Positions 35,291 to 44,481 are shown, counted from the stretch's first letter. The stretch is DNA of 56,613 nt from Bacteroidota bacterium (GCA_023417785.1 JAEZEH010000004.1:1-56613); one strand, 5' to 3'. Program-made: numbers and translations. Notes: generated by a model from the sequence alone, not told the origin.

Positions 35291-37078
35291 ATGATGAAAG
35301 AAGTATTTAAAAATAAAAATCTCCTCATGATCGTGCTTGTTGCACTGACATTAGGTGGCATTCTCGGTTGGTGGATAAAACCGTCCGCTGGCACATCCGA
35401 TTCACGGGAAGCCGTGCATAACCATGATGAAGACACTGACGAAACGTGGACGTGTTCCATGCATCCGCAGATCAGACAATCGGAACCCGGCCAATGTCCT
35501 CTTTGTGGTATGGCCTTAATACCGGCGACATCTAAACGTTCTTCTGCTGCAACAAGTCAACTGATGCATGAAATGACTCCGGAAGCGGTTGCTATGGCCA
35601 ACATACATACCTCCCGGGTGACCGGCGTCTCGCCTCAGGGCGAAATGTTTCTCACCGGAAAGGTACAAGCCGATGAACGCCAGATTGCCTCGGTTACCGC
35701 GAAGTTTCCGGGCAGGATAGAGCAGCTATTCGTCAATTTCACAGGACAGGTAATCCGGCAGGGACAACGACTGGCCACCATCTATTCTCCTGAATTGGTT
35801 CGGGCACAACAGGAACTTCTGGAGGCTACCACTACAAAGACCAGCTACCCTGAACTTTATAAGGCGGCAAGGGAAAAACTGCGATTGTGGAAACTAAATG
35901 AAAAGCAGATCGATGCCCTGGAGAATTCCGGGAAGATTGTGGATCAGTTTGATGTGTTGGCCGATAAAGGCGGAATTGTGACCCAGCGGAATATTGCAGT
36001 CGGCGACTATGTAAACACGGGATCTGTATTGTTTGAAATCGTGGATTTGAACCGGGTCTGGATTATGATCGACGCGTATGAATCGGATCTTCCCTTCGTA
36101 AAATTGGGCGACGAGGTCGGCTTCACAGCAGCAGGGATCCCGGGGAAAACTTTCACGGCAAAAGTCAGCTACATCGATCCGGTGATTAACCCTAACACCA
36201 GAGCTGCCTCGGTTCGCGCAGAAGCCAGTAATCGCAGTGGAGAGCTGCGACCAGAAATGTTCATCAATGCGCGCATTCGTACGAGCTTGCGTAAAGGTCA
36301 GGCATCACTGGCGATACCGCGGACGGCTCTGCTTTGGTCGGGCAAGCGTTCTATCGTATACGTAAGAGTGCCAGATGCTGAATTTCCTACATTTGAGATG
36401 CGCGAAATAACCATAGGCCCGCGCATGGGTGAAATGTGGTTGGTGGAAGCAGGCCTGGAGGCCGGAGAGGAAATCGTAACCAATGGAGTCTTCGCCATAG
36501 ATGCAGCCGCACAGCTCTCGGGCAACTACAGTATGTTGATGCGCCCGCAGACGAAAACCATGGACGTCCCGCAGGTTTTTCGTCAGCAGATCACCGCGAT
36601 CGCAGATGCCTACTTCAAGGTAAAAAATGCGCTGGTGGATGGTAATGTTCAGCAGACTACTTCAGCTTTGAAAGAAGTGGAAAGCGCCGTCGCCAAAGTG
36701 GAGATGCAAAACCTTAAAGGAAAAGCCCATGACCATTGGATGGCATTAAAAGACGGATTGACCGGAGCAGTTCAAATGATGAGGGAGACAAATGAACTGG
36801 AAACGCTACGCGGGCATTTCGCGACGCTTTCCGAAAACATGTTGGAAGTAACCGAATCATTCGGACTCGAGAAAGACAAGGTGTACAAGGATTTCTGTCC
36901 GATGGCTTTCGATAACAAAGGTGCATACTGGCTGAGTGAATCCGAGGAAATTCTTAATCCTTATTTCGGAGACGCGATGCTCTCCTGCGGAGAGGTGAAG
37001 CAGACCTATTTAAGAGGTCAGAAAGTCTTTAAGGAAGGAGGCCCCGCTCAACAAGGAGTCAGTGGGCATAATCATTAG
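35291..37078 (+). CDS. cusB: CusB-type periplasmic adaptor with metal-binding and DUF3347 domains
   Basis: A 595-aa membrane-fusion adaptor of the RND pump. An N-terminal membrane anchor (about 12-30) is followed by a His/Asp/Glu-rich stretch, then a heavy-metal-binding domain at 53-79 with WTCSMHP and CPLCGMAL. The adaptor core comes next: barrel-sandwich hybrid (GRIEQLFVNFTGQVIRQGQ), alpha hairpin with YSPELVRAQQELLEA, and beta-barrel and membrane-proximal domains to about 425. The C-terminal ~160 residues are a DUF3347 domain (AYFKVKNALVDG, then YKDFCPMAFDNKGAYWLS and the final LSCGEV). The C-terminal DUF3347 repeats the free protein encoded just downstream, so it probably binds the same metal. 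Confidence 0.95.
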   Translation: MMKEVFKNKNLLMIVLVALTLGGILGWWIKPSAGTSDSREAVHNHDEDTDETWTCSMHPQIRQSEPGQCPLCGMALIPATSKRSSAATSQLMHEMTPEAVAMANIHTSRVTGVSPQGEMFLTGKVQADERQIASVTAKFPGRIEQLFVNFTGQVIRQGQRLATIYSPELVRAQQELLEATTTKTSYPELYKAAREKLRLWKLNEKQIDALENSGKIVDQFDVLADKGGIVTQRNIAVGDYVNTGSVLFEIVDLNRVWIMIDAYESDLPFVKLGDEVGFTAAGIPGKTFTAKVSYIDPVINPNTRAASVRAEASNRSGELRPEMFINARIRTSLRKGQASLAIPRTALLWSGKRSIVYVRVPDAEFPTFEMREITIGPRMGEMWLVEAGLEAGEEIVTNGVFAIDAAAQLSGNYSMLMRPQTKTMDVPQVFRQQITAIADAYFKVKNALVDGNVQQTTSALKEVESAVAKVEMQNLKGKAHDHWMALKDGLTGAVQMMRETNELETLRGHFATLSENMLEVTESFGLEKDKVYKDFCPMAFDNKGAYWLSESEEILNPYFGDAMLSCGEVKQTYLRGQKVFKEGGPAQQGVSGHNH

Positions 37079-37137
37079 GGAGTGAAAATCTGCCGTAAAA
37101 AAACAGGAGACGAACATCTCTAAACAAAAATAAAAAT

Positions 37138-37230
37138 ATGGGTTGTCCGATCAGTCCGGGAATGGTGATTCTTATAGTGATCGGTCTGCCCCTGATTTCA
37201 GATATTAACCAAAAACAAATAGAAAAATGA
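37138..37230 (+). CDS. Candidate 30-residue membrane peptide
   Basis: A short open frame, ATG at 37138 to TGA at 37230, encoding a 30-aa peptide: a start with a Cys (MGCPISPGM), a hydrophobic stretch VILIVIGLPLI long enough for about half to one membrane span, and a charged tail (NQKQIEK). Its stop overlaps the start of the next gene by ATGA, the arrangement used for translational coupling, and an A-rich stretch typical of Bacteroidota ribosome binding precedes the ATG. It lies inside the metal-efflux operon, 59 bp after cusB. Small membrane subunits are known for other RND pumps (AcrZ, for example), so a pump-associated peptide is an attractive but unproven reading; chance is possible at this length. 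Confidence 0.45.
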   Translation: MGCPISPGMVILIVIGLPLISDINQKQIEK

Positions 37231-37739
37231 AGAAAACAATGATCATGCTTTGCCTCGCTTTGGTAAGCCGGGGAGTAACCGCACAACATGACCATGCCGG
37301 GCATGGCGCACAGGGTACACAACAAAAAACGGTACCTGTATTTAAAGACAAAGCCTTCGGTACGGCCTACGGCCATTACATCCATCTGAAAAATGCACTT
37401 GTAGCCTCTAACCAGGGTGAAGCCAAAAGTGCGTCTGAGGCTTTGGTTAAAACACTACATGTTTTGAAGAATGCCGATAAGGCGCATGCTGAGGCAGCTA
37501 GAGTGGCAGAGGCTAACTCCCTGGAAGATCAACGCAAGTCGTTCACCGCCCTGAGCAATGAAATGACTGTTTTGGTGAAGGGATCTGAAATCAATACAGG
37601 AGAGCTGTATCTGCAATTCTGCCCTATGGCCAATGGCAATACCGGCGGCTACTGGTTATCCAACGAAAAGGATATCCGCAATCCCTATTACGGCGACAAA
37701 ATGCTCAAGTGTGGGAGTGTAAAGGAGACGATTCAATAG
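37227..37739 (+). CDS. DUF3347 periplasmic protein of the copper operon
   Basis: A 170-aa exported protein with a single DUF3347 domain. The signal peptide is residues 1-19 (ending GVTAQ), followed by a His-rich start of the mature protein (HDHAGHGAQG) that could bind copper. The domain runs about 40-168: GTAYGHYIHLKNALVASNQG, then LYLQFCPMANGNTGGYWLSN and IRNPYYGDKMLKCGSV. The Cys of FCPMA and the Cys of LKCG match the pair in the C-terminus of the CusB-type protein, so they are probably metal ligands. It may act as the periplasmic copper carrier, a role CusF fills in enterobacteria (inference). Last gene before the operon terminator. Confidence 0.9.
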   Translation: MKKTMIMLCLALVSRGVTAQHDHAGHGAQGTQQKTVPVFKDKAFGTAYGHYIHLKNALVASNQGEAKSASEALVKTLHVLKNADKAHAEAARVAEANSLEDQRKSFTALSNEMTVLVKGSEINTGELYLQFCPMANGNTGGYWLSNEKDIRNPYYGDKMLKCGSVKETIQ

Positions 37740-37748
37740 GAATGTTTC

Positions 37749-37784
37749 AAGCTTAGGTACGTGATGGCGTGCCTGAGCTTTCGT
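37749..37784 (+). terminator. Terminator of the metal-efflux operon
   Basis: A 13-bp stem (aagcttaggtacg, 37749-37761, against cgtgcctgagctt, 37768-37780, with two G-T wobbles) around tgatgg, 10 bp past the last stop of the operon. The U-tract is weak, but the stem is long and stable. Confidence 0.7.
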
Positions 37785-37850
37785 AAAAGAGGATTGCGCT
37801 GAAGGTTTCTGTTGAGTTCACATGTCGAGACGTTAGCCGTCATTCTAATT

Positions 37851-38219
37851 ATGAGATTCTTGCTGCCAATTATCGTAGGTTTATTTCTTGTCAATTTTGG
37901 ATCGAAAACGGACGATCTCGCAGAAAGGAATCTTTTTGTTTATTACAAAGACAACAAAGACTATTTTCCGGATGTCATGCAATCGATAATTGACACGTCG
38001 AAGTTTGAGTACTTTGCCTCTGACTATTACACAGAGATATTAAAACGACTTGGAGAGCCATCACTTTCTGATCAGTACCGCGGTAAAGATATTATCAGGT
38101 TGACCGTAGTCAAATCATTTAGAAATCATTTCACTATACGAATTGAAAGAAGCGGGGACGAGATCATTGTCAATGAAAAGGAAACATACCGAAATTCCTT
38201 TCCCTGGGTTCAAGCCTGA
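37851..38219 (+). CDS. Hypothetical protein
   Basis: A 122-aa protein I do not recognise. The N-terminus (MRFLLPIIVGLFLVNFGSK) could be a signal anchor. The rest alternates acidic and aromatic residues (KFEYFASDYYTEILKRLGEP and IIRLTVVKSFRNHFTIRI) and ends with PWVQA. The start is the ATG at 37851; earlier in-frame codons lack a plausible leader. The frame closes 170 bp before the convergent esterase gene. No domain or partner is evident. Downstream, 38220-38391, there is no supported gene. Confidence 0.6.
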   Translation: MRFLLPIIVGLFLVNFGSKTDDLAERNLFVYYKDNKDYFPDVMQSIIDTSKFEYFASDYYTEILKRLGEPSLSDQYRGKDIIRLTVVKSFRNHFTIRIERSGDEIIVNEKETYRNSFPWVQA

Positions 38220-38391
38220 TCATAATAGCACGGAACTCTCACCACCGGTGTTCAGAAGTACCTTCGAATGGAGAACAAAGCGTACCACCTTTCCGACGTC
38301 AACCTGCGCGTGGGGTTCGGAAATGATAAGCACTAAAACGAAAAGAATGTGGCGCGCCAGACGTTCACTGAGTTTGGCTTTCCTTTTTTGA

Positions 38392-39924
38392 TTACTGAAC
38401 AGAATCCAGAAACCGGATCTCGTTTTTGAACAAGCCTGGCTTGGGCGCGGGCTTTTCTGCAAGGTGCATGATAGTCTGCGATTCGGCGTCATACTTTGGC
38501 CAATCGGGTAAACCGGCTGAATTCGGGTTTCCGGTCTTGATAAAATTTACCCAATAGCCCGACATCAATTCTTCAACGGCGTAGTCAGAAGCTTCCCACG
38601 GGCGACTCCATCTTGACAATGTATTAAGAGCAAAGGGAACTTCTGAAGTATGGAATGCACCGTAATTGGGAAAGTCCGGTTTGTCGGTGGGCACGTAGTC
38701 GAACTGGTAAAGAAAACTATCCTTGCTGTTCTGCAGTGCCCAGATATGACTGGCGTGGCCTGCGAAATTGAGGTTACCTAATCTGATTTGTGATTCCCTT
38801 GCTTCTTCTTCTGTGTCGGCCGGGAATACCTTTAAAAACTCATCCTTTTTGTCGCCATACGCGGCGGCCGCCCAGGCGCGGAATTGTTCCGCCGGCTTCG
38901 GTTGTCCCGTCAGTGCCGCATCGCCGGTCACCCAACCTGCCATCAGTGCTACATTGTTATGCCTGTTGCTCTTGAAGATAGTTGCCAGAGCGCCTGTCAA
39001 GATATACCCATCGATAACGGGTGCAAATGTTCCAAATGGGAACGTGTTGCCTAAGTAAAGTAAACTGTCCGTGGATAATTTGCGCAGCGCATCTATGCCT
39101 GATGAGTTTATCTTTTGTGAGAGTTTTATTCCATTTTTTTCTGCCTCGTCCAACGTTCTGGAGGACCGACTCATGGATGCGCCACTTTGCGCGATGGCTC
39201 CACGGAACAACCCTTTAGCCAACGGTGAGGCTACTAACGTCTGGACACTAAACGATCCTGCCGACTGCCCTGCGATGGTAACCTTTTCGGGATCGCCCCC
39301 AAACGCAGCGATGTTATCCCTTATCCATATCAGCGCCGCGACCTGGTCCATCAACGCGTAATTACCCGACGCGTTGTTTTTTGATTCTTTCGTAAGATCC
39401 GGATGGGATAGAAATCCAAATATGCCAACCCGGTAATTGATACTAACAAATACGATCCCCTGTTTTGCCAACGCTTCGCCATCGTAAATGGCGCAGGCAC
39501 TGCTGCCGGACACAAATCCGCCGCCATAGATCCACATCAGCACCGGGAGTTTATCTTTCGATGACTTTGCCGGGGTCCATACGTTCAGATAAAGACAGTC
39601 TTCACTGAGCGGTTCAGGCGGCGCAATGAACTCTTCTGTCCACATTGAAAACGGCGCAGGTTTGTTTTGATAAGGACTGGCTGAATAGCTATCGCATTTT
39701 AACGTTCCGCTCCACGGTTTCACCGGCTGCGGTTCCTTCCATCGCAAATCCCCGACAGGTGGTGCGGCGAATGGAATCCCTTTGAAACTGGTAACGGTTT
39801 TGTCCGCATTCGGTACGCCTTGCACTTTTCCGTTTTTTGTCGATGTCAACGTCAGCGACGACTCACCTTCCTGTCCACACCCTGCAAATAATATAACGGT
39901 CACGAACATGGCGAATGCTTTCAT
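38392..39924 (-). CDS. Type-B carboxylesterase, lipoprotein
   Basis: A 510-aa alpha/beta-hydrolase of the carboxylesterase/acetylcholinesterase family. A lipobox FAGC (Cys 16) marks it as a lipoprotein. The hydrolase core shows the family run FKGIPFAAPPVGDLRW, SEDCLYLNVWTP, the oxyanion-hole motif GGGF (134-137), and the nucleophile S221 in AGQSAGS, with NYALMDQVAALIWIRDNI before it. The usual Glu/Asp and His of the triad fall in the C-terminal half. Substrate unknown; such enzymes hydrolyse carboxylic esters. A paralogue on the same strand, 70 bp upstream, is separated by a terminator, so the two are separately transcribed. Confidence 0.94.
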   Translation of the reverse strand: MKAFAMFVTVILFAGCGQEGESSLTLTSTKNGKVQGVPNADKTVTSFKGIPFAAPPVGDLRWKEPQPVKPWSGTLKCDSYSASPYQNKPAPFSMWTEEFIAPPEPLSEDCLYLNVWTPAKSSKDKLPVLMWIYGGGFVSGSSACAIYDGEALAKQGIVFVSINYRVGIFGFLSHPDLTKESKNNASGNYALMDQVAALIWIRDNIAAFGGDPEKVTIAGQSAGSFSVQTLVASPLAKGLFRGAIAQSGASMSRSSRTLDEAEKNGIKLSQKINSSGIDALRKLSTDSLLYLGNTFPFGTFAPVIDGYILTGALATIFKSNRHNNVALMAGWVTGDAALTGQPKPAEQFRAWAAAAYGDKKDEFLKVFPADTEEEARESQIRLGNLNFAGHASHIWALQNSKDSFLYQFDYVPTDKPDFPNYGAFHTSEVPFALNTLSRWSRPWEASDYAVEELMSGYWVNFIKTGNPNSAGLPDWPKYDAESQTIMHLAEKPAPKPGLFKNEIRFLDSVQ

Positions 39925-39947
39925 ATCATTATCGATTTCGCAGTTGG

Positions 39948-39980
39948 AAAAAAAAAGCGAAGAACCGTGTGCCCCTTCGC
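39948..39980 (-). terminator. Intrinsic terminator between the two esterases
   Basis: On the minus strand: gcgaag, a 12-nt loop, cttcgc, then nine Ts (39948-39956 as A on the plus strand). It lies 14 bp after the stop of the 39994-41622 gene, a classic rho-independent terminator. Its U-tract ends about 23 bp before the start of the next esterase. Confidence 0.75.
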
Positions 39981-39993
39981 CTTAGGATGAATA

Positions 39994-41622
39994 CTAGTTT
40001 TTCTTGCTCACCTTATCCAGGAACAGATAGCGGTCATCGTTGTATTGGACTGCTTTTGATTCTGTATCCAGGATCATCACGGGAGGTGTTGAGCCCTTGG
40101 GAGGTGCCGCAGGCCATTCGGGAAGTTTATCACCATTGGGATTGCCTTTAATAATGAAGTTGGCGAAGTAGTTCATCATGGTTTCGGATACCTTATAATC
40201 ATCGGCTGTCCATGCGTAATCTTTCACCAGATCCAGGTTGCCCATACAGTATTCTATTTCACACGCGTGGGGAGCGCCGATAGGTTCAGGCATTTTGAAA
40301 CCACCTTGTTGTGTGCCACCGGCCAATCCCGATGTTAAGTTTTTGTCGACCAATGGTGGACGCAATTTGCTATAGAGGTACCGGTACACGGGCTGACTGC
40401 TGTTCTTGCGGTGCATATCAAACCACTTCCATGTGCTATACGCGATAAAGCGGTCAGAGGCCATGTTGGTGGCCGCCCATTCTAATTCTTTGCCCTCGCC
40501 ATGCGGATACACTTTGAGGGCTTCCTCCCAATCGTTGGGATAAGCCTCCTTCACCTTTTGAACAAAAGTCTGTTCAGTAATCGGACCTTGCGTGAAGGCC
40601 ATCCCCGGGATTTCGGCTGAGTTCCAGCCCAGCAACAACGGAACCTGTGCCTGTTCTTTCGCCTGGAAGATTTCTTCCATGGTTTTCGGATAGAAGTAGC
40701 CATCGATCACCGATGGAAAACCGAAGCGTTTAGACTCTGTATAGACTTCGTATAACTCACGAACACTGGCAGCCCTGAGCTGAGCCAGAGATGAGAAACC
40801 CGCATTCCTGGCAAAGTCGGCACCGATCTTTTCAGCTTCGGCTAACGGCACTGCTGATAACGCGCCGATACCGGAACCGCTTTCACCAATTGCACCCGCG
40901 ATCAGATTCTTCGACAACGGAGAGACCATTTGCGCGCTTACCGAGATTGAACCAGCGGACTCCCCTGCGATAGTCACTTTCTTTGGATCACCGCCAAAAG
41001 CTGCGATGTTCTTGTTCACCCATTTCAGCGCAAACGCCTGATCAAGTAAACCATAATTACCGGAGGCTTTGTATGAGGCTTCTTTACTTAACTCGGGATG
41101 GGCCAGAAATCCGAATAGTCCCAGGCGGTAATTGATCGTAACCACGACAATACCTTTCTGCGCCATCGCAGCTCCGTCATAACGGGGCTCGGATCCATCA
41201 CCGGCAACAAATCCGCCGCCATAAAAATACACCAATACCGGAAGACCGGTCGTATTGCGTTTTGCGGGAGTCCATACGTTCAGATACAAACAGTCTTCAC
41301 TGATTCCGTCGGACCGGGAACTCATATCCCCGAACACGATCGCCTGTACCGGTCTGGGACCAAAAGCTTTTGTGTGCTTCACGCCAGTCCACTTGGCCAT
41401 CGGCTGCGGGGCTTTCCAACGCAGATCGCCAACAGGTGGCTTCGCGAAAGGGACTCCCAGATATATCTGCAATCCGGTTTTGGTATCGTACAGACCTTCG
41501 ATGGTTCCGCTCTCTACCTGCGCTTGGACCGGAAACGCATAATTGCCCTGGGCAGACACGCCCGTGTTGCTAATGGTGCACAACAGCAGTGCGGCCACGA
41601 AGACGCCATATTTAGTTCTCAT
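39994..41622 (-). CDS. Type-B carboxylesterase, secreted
   Basis: A 542-aa secreted carboxylesterase, paralogous to the next gene downstream. The signal peptide runs to about residue 25 (ending VSAQG). Core motifs: LGVPFAKPPVGDLRW, SEDCLYLNVWTPAKR, FYGGGFVAGDG (oxyanion hole) and AGESAGS with S222. The overall layout is the same as in the neighbour, so the pair likely arose by duplication. The start at 41622 is chosen because the signal sequence follows; 41640 would only add a few polar residues. It is divergent, by 71 bp, from an NrtR-like regulator, and the shared region holds an inverted repeat, so it is the first candidate target of that regulator. Confidence 0.94.
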   Translation of the reverse strand: MRTKYGVFVAALLLCTISNTGVSAQGNYAFPVQAQVESGTIEGLYDTKTGLQIYLGVPFAKPPVGDLRWKAPQPMAKWTGVKHTKAFGPRPVQAIVFGDMSSRSDGISEDCLYLNVWTPAKRNTTGLPVLVYFYGGGFVAGDGSEPRYDGAAMAQKGIVVVTINYRLGLFGFLAHPELSKEASYKASGNYGLLDQAFALKWVNKNIAAFGGDPKKVTIAGESAGSISVSAQMVSPLSKNLIAGAIGESGSGIGALSAVPLAEAEKIGADFARNAGFSSLAQLRAASVRELYEVYTESKRFGFPSVIDGYFYPKTMEEIFQAKEQAQVPLLLGWNSAEIPGMAFTQGPITEQTFVQKVKEAYPNDWEEALKVYPHGEGKELEWAATNMASDRFIAYSTWKWFDMHRKNSSQPVYRYLYSKLRPPLVDKNLTSGLAGGTQQGGFKMPEPIGAPHACEIEYCMGNLDLVKDYAWTADDYKVSETMMNYFANFIIKGNPNGDKLPEWPAAPPKGSTPPVMILDTESKAVQYNDDRYLFLDKVSKKN

Positions 41623-41642
41623 TATCTCAATTTGTGACAATA

Positions 41643-41678
41643 GTAATTAGCAATTACCATAAGTCCCAACTATTTTTG
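41643..41678. promoter_or_regulatory. Inverted-repeat operator and -7 element
   Basis: A perfect inverted repeat gtaatt-agc-aattac at 41643-41657 lies midway between the divergent esterase and regulator genes. Fourteen bp further on, TATTTTTG (41671-41678) matches TAnnTTTG for the rightward gene, so the repeat overlaps its -33 region. The position fits autoregulation by, and divergent control under, the NrtR-like protein; binding is not shown. Confidence 0.55.
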
Positions 41679-41693
41679 AGAAACTGTTTCAAA

Positions 41694-42386
41694 ATGCCCC
41701 GAAAGGCCTTTTTACACCACATAGCTTATGACTCCGTAATCTTTGGATTTTCGGATGGACACTTGAAAATTCTGATCATGGAGTACCACAACACCGGGCT
41801 TTTTGCCTTGCCAGGTGGGTTTGTCCGGGTCGATGAAAACCTGAATGACGCCGTGATCCGCGGCCTGAGTGAGCGCACCGGCCTGACGAACGTCTACCTC
41901 GAGCAGTTTTACACCTTCGGGGATGCTAGCCGTTTCAGACCGGAAGTGATGCGGGCTTTATTGGAGGCAAACGGTATCGCTTCCGACGGGGCGTATGCGT
42001 GGATGCTGGACAGGTTTATTTCCATTGCATACTATGCGCTGATCAATTACAAAGATGTGACGCCCAAACCCGACGCGCTTTCGGATTCCTGCGAGTGGTA
42101 CCCGGTCAAGAAACTACCGAAGCTTATTCTGGATCATGAGCAAATTGTTGAGAAGGGTATTCAAACCTTGCGCGACAATCTTGACCGGAAACTCGTGGGT
42201 GGCAACCTGCTCCCAAAAAAGTTTACCATGAATGAACTTCAGGATGTGTATGAAGCAATCCTGGATACCAAGCTTCGCAGAACAACTTTTCAGCGGAAGA
42301 TGTTAGCGGCAGAAGTTTTAAAACGCCACGAGAAACATTTTTCGGGCAAGGCACATAAGGCGCCTTATCTGTATAGTTTCAAGTGA
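41694..42386 (+). CDS. NrtR-like Nudix-domain transcriptional regulator
   Basis: A 230-aa regulator with an N-terminal Nudix domain and a C-terminal winged helix. The Nudix part starts AYDSVIFGFSDG and includes LFALPGGFVRVDE. The Nudix box is degenerate: where active enzymes have RExxEExG, this protein has RGLSERTG, losing the Glu residues that bind the catalytic metal, as in members that sense a nucleotide or sugar instead of hydrolysing it. From about residue 165 (KFTMNELQDVYEAILDTK, then TTFQRKMLAAEVLK) the sequence matches the NrtR/AraR-type DNA-binding domain. The ATG at 41694 is preferred to 41634 since family homology begins there. Ligand unknown; NAD-related and arabinose-responsive relatives exist. 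Confidence 0.9.
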   Translation: MPRKAFLHHIAYDSVIFGFSDGHLKILIMEYHNTGLFALPGGFVRVDENLNDAVIRGLSERTGLTNVYLEQFYTFGDASRFRPEVMRALLEANGIASDGAYAWMLDRFISIAYYALINYKDVTPKPDALSDSCEWYPVKKLPKLILDHEQIVEKGIQTLRDNLDRKLVGGNLLPKKFTMNELQDVYEAILDTKLRRTTFQRKMLAAEVLKRHEKHFSGKAHKAPYLYSFK

Positions 42387-42433
42387 AAGATTTTCGGGGC
42401 ATCCGTGCGCTGAACATCTCCCTCAATCGTAAA

Positions 42434-42781
42434 TCATCTCCCGATCTCAACCTCTATCTCCAGCGCGTCAGATCCGGGGTTGCCGAATCGCAAATAAGCA
42501 ACTGCGTTTTTTGTAAAATCGGTTTCTTCGAGAATTGGCTTGACGGCTTTGAATAATTCTTCTGCGTTTGGGCCGTACATGTATAGCGAGCCGTCACTCA
42601 TGTCCAGATTGATTTCGTGACCGTCATAATAGCCCACACCCTTTTCTTTGATGGCCTTGTTCAGTTTTTCGTCTAGTTGGTGCAATTCATCAAGCTCATC
42701 CTTATAATATAGAAATTCGATAATGACGGCCTGGGAGTCACGCAAGGGCGGTACGTCCGGAAAGATTTCATTAAGATCCAT
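42434..42781 (-). CDS. Hypothetical small protein
   Basis: A 115-aa acidic protein without a signal peptide. The sequence shows alternating strands and helices: VIIEFLYYKDELDELHQLDE, DGHEINLDMSDGSLYMYGPN and AVAYLRFGNPGSDALEIEVE, a layout seen in small cytosolic proteins of unknown function. The composition is clearly coding. It lies alone between convergent and tandem genes, 48 bp beyond the regulator gene's end. I do not recognise a family. Confidence 0.72.
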   Translation of the reverse strand: MDLNEIFPDVPPLRDSQAVIIEFLYYKDELDELHQLDEKLNKAIKEKGVGYYDGHEINLDMSDGSLYMYGPNAEELFKAVKPILEETDFTKNAVAYLRFGNPGSDALEIEVEIGR

Positions 42782-42976
42782 AACAATTACGGCTATCGGT
42801 ATAAGATTCAGTTCGTTAAAATAATTAATATCCCGAATGGCCGCAAATCAAATGATCAACTTGTGACATCGCTTCACATCGAAGAAATCACTTTTGACAG
42901 GCACTTCAATACGACAGGCCTTTCAAGACTGTCGTATTGAAGCAACTCTAGTCGGTTCTCATTGAATAGGTTTAAT

Positions 42977-44462
42977 TTACCTTGCCGACAAGATCACTCG
43001 TCGATAGGATACCAGCTGCGGAGAGCCGTTGTCAGTAACTTCGAGAATAAGGTGAATTGTGTTGCGGCCGATGTCGGCAGGAAGTGTAATCGTCTGTATC
43101 GGCGAACTGGAATTGTCGAGCAAGAGGCTTCCGGTGTAGTCACTCGCCTCCTTGTAGAAGATCCAGTTGTAGGCAATCTCGTTTCCGTCGGGATCAAATG
43201 ATCGCGAAGCATCGATTTTCACGGGCTTCCCTTTTGCGGTACTGATTCTGACGATCTCATTCTTCTCATTACCGTTAACTACCGCTTTTGGTTCATGGTT
43301 CACCTCCTTCGGACCCTTCACCGAATACTGCAATCGATTCAAAAAACTATTCTTCGCTTGTGGAATCCACCGTTCTATTTCGTTTCTATCGACGCTGCAT
43401 GTCTCGAAATATCCTTTCGGAAACCCGGGATGCATGGGCTTGAACATCGTTCCCCAACTTCCCTGTGTCGGGTCACGCGGATCATTCAAACCAAGCTTGG
43501 CGCTGATCAGATACAGGAATGCTGGCGTGTCACCCTCACCACCGTGGTCGTAATGTTCCGACATCGGACCGTGTCCGTTCACTTCTGTTTGCTTCATCAC
43601 TGTTATATATCGCCAGAAATGGCCGCCGTCATTGAGCAGCCACGCGGGATTGGCGCGCTCGCCGTTGTATGTGGACACGGTGGTGCCTAGATTCCCGAAG
43701 CTCAGCGCGCGCACTTTATCCAACTCGATGAAGTAGTCGAACGTAATATCCTGCAGCAGGATCCCGAAGACATGCAGCTTGTTCAGCAACTTGCGAAACT
43801 TCACATCGCCATTGCGTTGTCTGAAGCGGTAGAGTGCCTGCACAAATGTAATCGGGCCACCCCACATTTGTACATAAATTGGACGTTTTTCATTTTTACT
43901 GAAAATGTCCTGAAGGAATTCGCTTCCTTCAGAGTCTTTTGATTCTCCATTGGGGTTGATTCCCTCTTCCCTCTCCGATCCAGTCGTGAAATGAAATGTC
44001 TCCCCAGGTACTTTCGACGTATCTACCCGCGATTTCACTGGCAAATTTCTTTTCGTTGGTAAGCCATATTATGGGTAACGCTCCTCTGCCTTTCCGGGTA
44101 ACCATCTTCAGTGTTTCAGGATTGGCGAACTCAGCATGATGCTTTTTGAGATGGGGATACTCTTTTTCATACGCCGTCAGGATGTTGGTAACCTTATTCC
44201 AGGGACCAGGATCATCGTGGTTGAAGTCGGGAAGCTGTGGCGTAACGATAATCGCTTCTGTGTCGAAGAAGGGGGTGTAATACAAATAGCGGATCAGCGA
44301 ATTACCATCGTCGTGCGTCATGTCTGTCATGATAATTACCCGATATTTTTCACCGGACTCTCCGGTTTGTGCGTAACTGTTATTGATGGAACACAAAAGC
44401 AGTATTAGCGCGAGCGTGTATGGCATTCGTGAATTTGTTTGAGTTGAGACGCTCAGGTTCAT
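42977..44462 (-). pseudogene. DUF1593 protein, broken by a frameshift
   Basis: Two overlapping open frames make up one protein of the DUF1593 (Sde182-like, nucleoside-hydrolase-fold) family. The first (44462 down to about 43960) has the signal peptide (SYAQ) and the Asp-rich hydrolase start MTDMTHDDGNSLIRYL, running to SFHDWIGEG. The second (about 43970 to 42977) resumes with NPNGESKDSEGSEFLQ, contains YVQMWGGPITFVQALY, and ends in a C-terminal beta-domain (DPDGNEIAYNWIFYKE). Joined they would give about 490 aa, in line with the intact neighbour. The shift lies in the purine-rich run near 43946-43972, one base too many or two too few. It may be a true inactivation, a sequencing error or, less likely, programmed. 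Upstream neighbour: the paralogue 20 bp away. Confidence 0.8.
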
Positions 44463-44481
44463 TGTTGTAGTTGACTTGTTG

